Shown here in pieces: positions 61,181-64,000 of a DNA stretch of 64,000 bases. Numbering within the stretch: position 1 is the stretch's first letter; the number at the start of each line of letters is the position of its first letter. This stretch comes from Paraconexibacter antarcticus (GTDB taxonomy: Bacteria > Actinomycetota > Thermoleophilia > Solirubrobacterales > Solirubrobacteraceae), in contig NZ_CP098502.1 of assembly GCF_024220175.1 (NCBI RefSeq), positions 3,910,514 to 3,974,513 of the forward strand, in the 5' to 3' direction. Under the pieces are notes generated by a model. That model saw nothing but the letters and a program-made list of their open reading frames with translations. It was not told the DNA's origin and did not search any database. The translations under genes were made by a program, and so were the position numbers.

Positions 61181-62440
61181 ATGCGGACCGTCCGGCTCGG
61201 CGCAGCGCTCCTCGCGACCGGCGCCGCGCTCGCCTTCCCCGGACCGGTCCTCGCCGTGACCCCGTCGTTCGCGGGCCGGGTGTTCGTCGTCGCCGGCGCG
61301 GGCAGCCACGTCTTCGGCGAGAGCGACACGGCGACGATCGGCGGCGAGGGCGAACCCGCGTCGACCGCCTGGCTCGGCACGACGGTCACGGCACTCGCCC
61401 GCGCGGCCGACGGCTCGATCCTCGTGGGGACCGACGGGACGCTCTGGCGCATCGGGTCCGACCAGCGCCTGGCCCGCGTCATGGGCGGCCTGCGCGGCGC
61501 GCCGACGTGGGCCGACGGCACCCCGGCCCGCGCCGCGGCGCTCTCCGACGTCACCGGGCTCGCGGTGACGGCCGACGGCACCGTCTACGCCTCCGACGAG
61601 GCCGGCCGTGCCCTCGTCGCGATCGGGCCCGGCGGCGACGCCCGGCACGTCCCCGGCCCGTTCTGCGGCCCGGGCCCGCTGCTCGCCCCCGCGGGCGGCG
61701 GGCTGCTGCTCGGCGACTGCGCGACGGTCGGCGAGCTCGGCCCGGACGGCGCGCTCACGACGCTCGCGACGGCCGCGCCGGGCACGCGGCTCGCCGCGCT
61801 CGCGCAGACGTCCGGCGGCACCGTCCTCGTCACGGACCCCGCCGGGGCGATCCGCCGGGTCGCCCCGGGCGCCGGCCTGCCCGTCGTCGCCGGCGGGCTC
61901 GTCCGCCCCGGCCCGCTCGCGACGGCGCCGGGCGCCCTGCTCGTCGGCGGCGCGCAGGACGGGCGCGTCGTGCGCGTCGCACCGGACGGGACCCGCCGCA
62001 CGGTCTTCGGCGCGCGGCCCACCGTCGGCGGGCGGCCGGACGGCGCCCGCGCGAACGACGTCGCGCTGCGGGGCGGCATCGCCGGCCTGCTCGTCCTCCC
62101 GGACGGCTCGCTGCTCGTCGCCGACCGCTCGAGCCCGCGCGTGCTCATGGTCGCGTCGGCCCGGCCGCAGACGCTCGCGCTCGCGCTCTGCCGGCGCCTC
62201 TGCCCGCCCCGCGGGCGGGTCCCGGTGCTCGCCACGCACGGCGGCACCTACGCCCTCCGCGTCACCGACCGCGTCACCGGCGTCGTCACGACGCGCGCCG
62301 GCCGGCTGCCCGCCGGCGCCTCACGGCTCGCGACCGGGGGCGACGTACGCCACCGCCGCCAGCTCACCGTGACGCTCACCGGCGACGACGGTCAGGTGAC
62401 GCGCCAGGTGCGGCTGCTGCAGGCCGCCGCCCGGCCCTGA
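61181..62440 (+). CDS. Exported beta-propeller (NHL-like) protein
   Basis: A 419-residue secreted protein. A signal peptide (LGAALLATGAALAFPGPVLA) is followed by repeated strands of the pattern LAVTADGTVYASDEAG and LLVLPDGSLLVADRSS. Five to six such blades suggest an NHL or SMP-30-like propeller. The C-terminal 90 residues (LALALCRRLCPPRGRVPVL) form a separate domain with two cysteines, perhaps a disulfide. Binding partner unknown. TAGGCT seven bases before the ATG indicates a leaderless mRNA. Confidence 0.8.
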   Translation: MRTVRLGAALLATGAALAFPGPVLAVTPSFAGRVFVVAGAGSHVFGESDTATIGGEGEPASTAWLGTTVTALARAADGSILVGTDGTLWRIGSDQRLARVMGGLRGAPTWADGTPARAAALSDVTGLAVTADGTVYASDEAGRALVAIGPGGDARHVPGPFCGPGPLLAPAGGGLLLGDCATVGELGPDGALTTLATAAPGTRLAALAQTSGGTVLVTDPAGAIRRVAPGAGLPVVAGGLVRPGPLATAPGALLVGGAQDGRVVRVAPDGTRRTVFGARPTVGGRPDGARANDVALRGGIAGLLVLPDGSLLVADRSSPRVLMVASARPQTLALALCRRLCPPRGRVPVLATHGGTYALRVTDRVTGVVTTRAGRLPAGASRLATGGDVRHRRQLTVTLTGDDGQVTRQVRLLQAAARP

Positions 62441-62467
62441 CGCGGCGGCGCGACGCCGGCGGCCGCG

Positions 62468-63214
62468 TCAGCCGTCGAGGAGCTCGTCGAGCGTCTCCCC
62501 GCCGAGCACCGACCGGGGCGCCTCCGCGACGACGTCGGACCCGGGCCGGGCGTGCTCGTCCCTGCGCTTGACGAGCAGCCACTGCGGCTTGGCGCCGGTC
62601 CGCGTCCGCTGGAGCGCGAAGCCACCGCGGAGCTTCTCGCCGTGGAGGACGAAGACCGCGTGGCCGCGGTCGAGCGCCTCCGGCCACGGGACGCGCCCGC
62701 CCTGCTCGTAGACGCCGCGGTCCCAGACGATGACCCCGCCGCTCCCGAGCGTGCCCTCGAAGTCGTTGTGCCCGGTGCCGTGGTCCTCGACCTGGACGGC
62801 GAGGCGCTTCGCGGCCGGGTCGAGCGAGGGGCCCTTCGGGACGGCCCACGACCGCATGACGCCGTCGACCTCGAGGCGCAGGTCGAAGTGGTGCGCGGCC
62901 GCCGCGTGCTCCTGCACGACGAACACGCCGGCGGGGACGCCGCGCACGGCGAACTGCTCGTGGCCCTCGGGCTTCACGGGCGTCGCGTCGACCGCCGCCA
63001 CCGCGGCGCCGGGCGGCCCCTCCACGAGGAAGGCGCGCAGCTGCTCGACGGCACCGGCGGGCCCCTCGGCGTGGACGAGCACGCTGCCGTCCTCCCCGTT
63101 GCGCACCCAGCCGAGCACGCCGAGCGCCCGCGCCCGGCGGACCGTGGCGTCGCGGAATCCCACGCCCTGGACGAGCCCGGTGACGGTCGCGCGGCAGGCG
63201 GCCTCGGCGGTCAT
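62468..63214 (-). CDS. Acylphosphatase fused to LigD-type 3'-phosphoesterase domain
   Basis: A 248-residue fusion. Residues 1-90 are an acylphosphatase, with VTGLVQGVGFRDATVRRA (catalytic arginine in GFR) and GWVRNGEDGSVLVHAEG (catalytic asparagine). Residues 95-215 match the 3'-phosphoesterase domain of the NHEJ ligase LigD: FVVQEHAAAAHHFDLRLEVD, SWAVPKGPSLDP and VQVEDHGTGHNDFEG. The metal-site His, His-x-Asp-x-Arg and VEDH residues are conserved, but the usual tyrosine before ADFEG is H. LigD PE trims 3' ends at breaks. No ligase, polymerase or Ku gene is adjacent. TAGCAT seven bases before the ATG suggests a leaderless mRNA. Confidence 0.85.
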   Translation of the reverse strand: MTAEAACRATVTGLVQGVGFRDATVRRARALGVLGWVRNGEDGSVLVHAEGPAGAVEQLRAFLVEGPPGAAVAAVDATPVKPEGHEQFAVRGVPAGVFVVQEHAAAAHHFDLRLEVDGVMRSWAVPKGPSLDPAAKRLAVQVEDHGTGHNDFEGTLGSGGVIVWDRGVYEQGGRVPWPEALDRGHAVFVLHGEKLRGGFALQRTRTGAKPQWLLVKRRDEHARPGSDVVAEAPRSVLGGETLDELLDG

Positions 63215-63308
63215 CGGACCGATGCTAACCCGGCGCGAGCGCGGCCCGATCCTGATCGGTACCTGGCCACCGCAGACGGGACGGGTGCGGCCGTGCCACA
63301 TTGCTCCC

Positions 63309-64000
63309 ATGAGTGATGCTGCGCCCGCCGCCCCCGCCGAGACGATCGTCCTGACGGGCGGGACCGGCTTCCTCGGCTCCGTCGTGCTCGAGCGGCTGCT
63401 CGTGACGACCGAGGAGCCGATCGTCCTGCTCGTCCGGGCCGCGGACGACGCCGCAGCCGCCGCCCGCCTGCGCGGGCTCGCCGTCGCCACCTGGGGGGAC
63501 GCCGACGTCCTGCCGTCGCGCGTCACCGCGCTCGCGGCCGACCTCGAGCTCCCGGACCTCGGGCGGACCGACGGGGCGCTCGACGCGCTCGCCGCCCGCA
63601 CCGCGACGGTCGTGCACTGCGCGGCGTCCGTCCGGTTCGACCTGAGCCTCGAGGACGCCCGTCGCGTGAACGTCGGCGGCACCCGCCAGATGGTCGCGCT
63701 CGCCGCCCGGGCCCGCGAGCTCGGTGCGCCCGGCCGCCTCGTCCACGTGTCGACCGCGTACGTCCACGGCCGCACGAACGTCCTCGCGCGTGAGCACGGG
63801 CCGGAGCAGGCGCCGGTCCACCGCAACACGTACGAGCAGACGAAGCTCGAGGCCGAGCACGAGACACGGGCGCTCACGGACGGCGTCGCGATCGTTCGCC
63901 CGAGCATCGTCGTCGGAGACGCCGTCACCGGCTGGACGAGCAGCTTCAACGTCATCTACGTCCCGCTGAAGGCCGCGGCCCGCGGGCTGCTCACCGTCGT
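63309..64000 (+). CDS. Fatty acyl-CoA reductase-like SDR (NAD-binding domain), 3' end outside window
   Basis: The first 230 residues are visible and the frame stays open to the window edge. IVLTGGTGFLGSVVLERLL is the NAD(P)-binding loop (TGxxGFLG), ATVVHCAASVRFD follows, LVHVSTAYVHG is the serine strand, and NTYEQTKLEAE contains the catalytic YxxxK. This is the extended-SDR pattern of male-sterility-type fatty acyl-CoA reductases and thioester reductases, which reduce acyl thioesters to aldehydes or alcohols. No ACP or AMP-binding domain is seen in the visible part. CACATT lies six bases before the ATG. Confidence 0.85.
   Translation, partial: MSDAAPAAPAETIVLTGGTGFLGSVVLERLLVTTEEPIVLLVRAADDAAAAARLRGLAVATWGDADVLPSRVTALAADLELPDLGRTDGALDALAARTATVVHCAASVRFDLSLEDARRVNVGGTRQMVALAARARELGAPGRLVHVSTAYVHGRTNVLAREHGPEQAPVHRNTYEQTKLEAEHETRALTDGVAIVRPSIVVGDAVTGWTSSFNVIYVPLKAAARGLLTV

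Overview
This 64 kb window is ordinary, densely packed bacterial chromosome with very high GC and strong third-position G/C bias. Gene content points to an actinobacterium, most likely of the Thermoleophilia/Solirubrobacterales type (Patulibacter/Conexibacter-like; taxonomy is inference). Supporting signs are a large-type bacterial SRP RNA, alpha2-type GlyRS, an HdrB-like third succinate dehydrogenase subunit, LytR-CpsA-Psr and DesK/NarL-type signalling proteins, and many genes whose -10 element (TANNNT) lies only 6-9 bases before the start codon, which implies leaderless mRNAs. I saw no insertion sequence, prophage, rRNA operon or CRISPR array.

Layout. 1-0.3 kb: the edge of an HNH-nuclease-like gene with a LexA-type box, then tRNA-Gln. 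0.4-4.6 kb: DUF1059 protein, EAL-domain protein, a nucleoside phosphorylase with a CofC-like partner, and a PucR-type regulator. 4.7-12.4 kb: a long minus-strand housekeeping run (membrane protein, DedA-PAP2 fusion, ispE, ksgA, tatD, metG, rsmI, ROK kinase), with many 4-base stop/start overlaps. 12.4-25 kb: LCP protein, a cysteine-less FmdB behind a CIRCE element, glyS, MMPL exporter with TetR, an Ala/Lys-rich protein, hsp20-lon, an MBL hydrolase and a CPA1 antiporter. 25-33 kb: FMN oxidase, SDR, two SRPBCC proteins, and a two-component locus in which the response regulator is fused to a nucleotide-cyclase domain. 33-46.5 kb: a TCA-cycle neighbourhood (mdh, monomeric idh, sdhABE) interrupted by aidB, a WecE-type aminotransferase/glycosyltransferase cassette and a site-2 protease. 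47-56 kb: response regulators, asd-lysC, an apparently inactive GH3-like protein, and recR-ybaB-dnaX. 56-64 kb: membrane glycosyltransferase, TetR/MFS efflux pair sharing an operator, SRP RNA, zinc-ribbon protein, DUF488, tRNA-Val, a beta-propeller, an acylphosphatase-LigD phosphoesterase fusion and the start of a fatty acyl-CoA-reductase-like gene.

Convergent gene pairs are separated by strong GC hairpins without T-tracts. The most unusual signals are two loci carrying paired hairpin repeats with a conserved core and different, self-complementary arms (one between tatD and ksgA, the other read through in frame as the N-terminus of asd), the cyclase/response-regulator fusion, a cysteine-free FmdB behind a heat-shock operator, a catalytically stripped malate-dehydrogenase-like protein, and the acylphosphatase-phosphoesterase fusion. 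I found no clearly new multi-gene defence or biosynthetic system.
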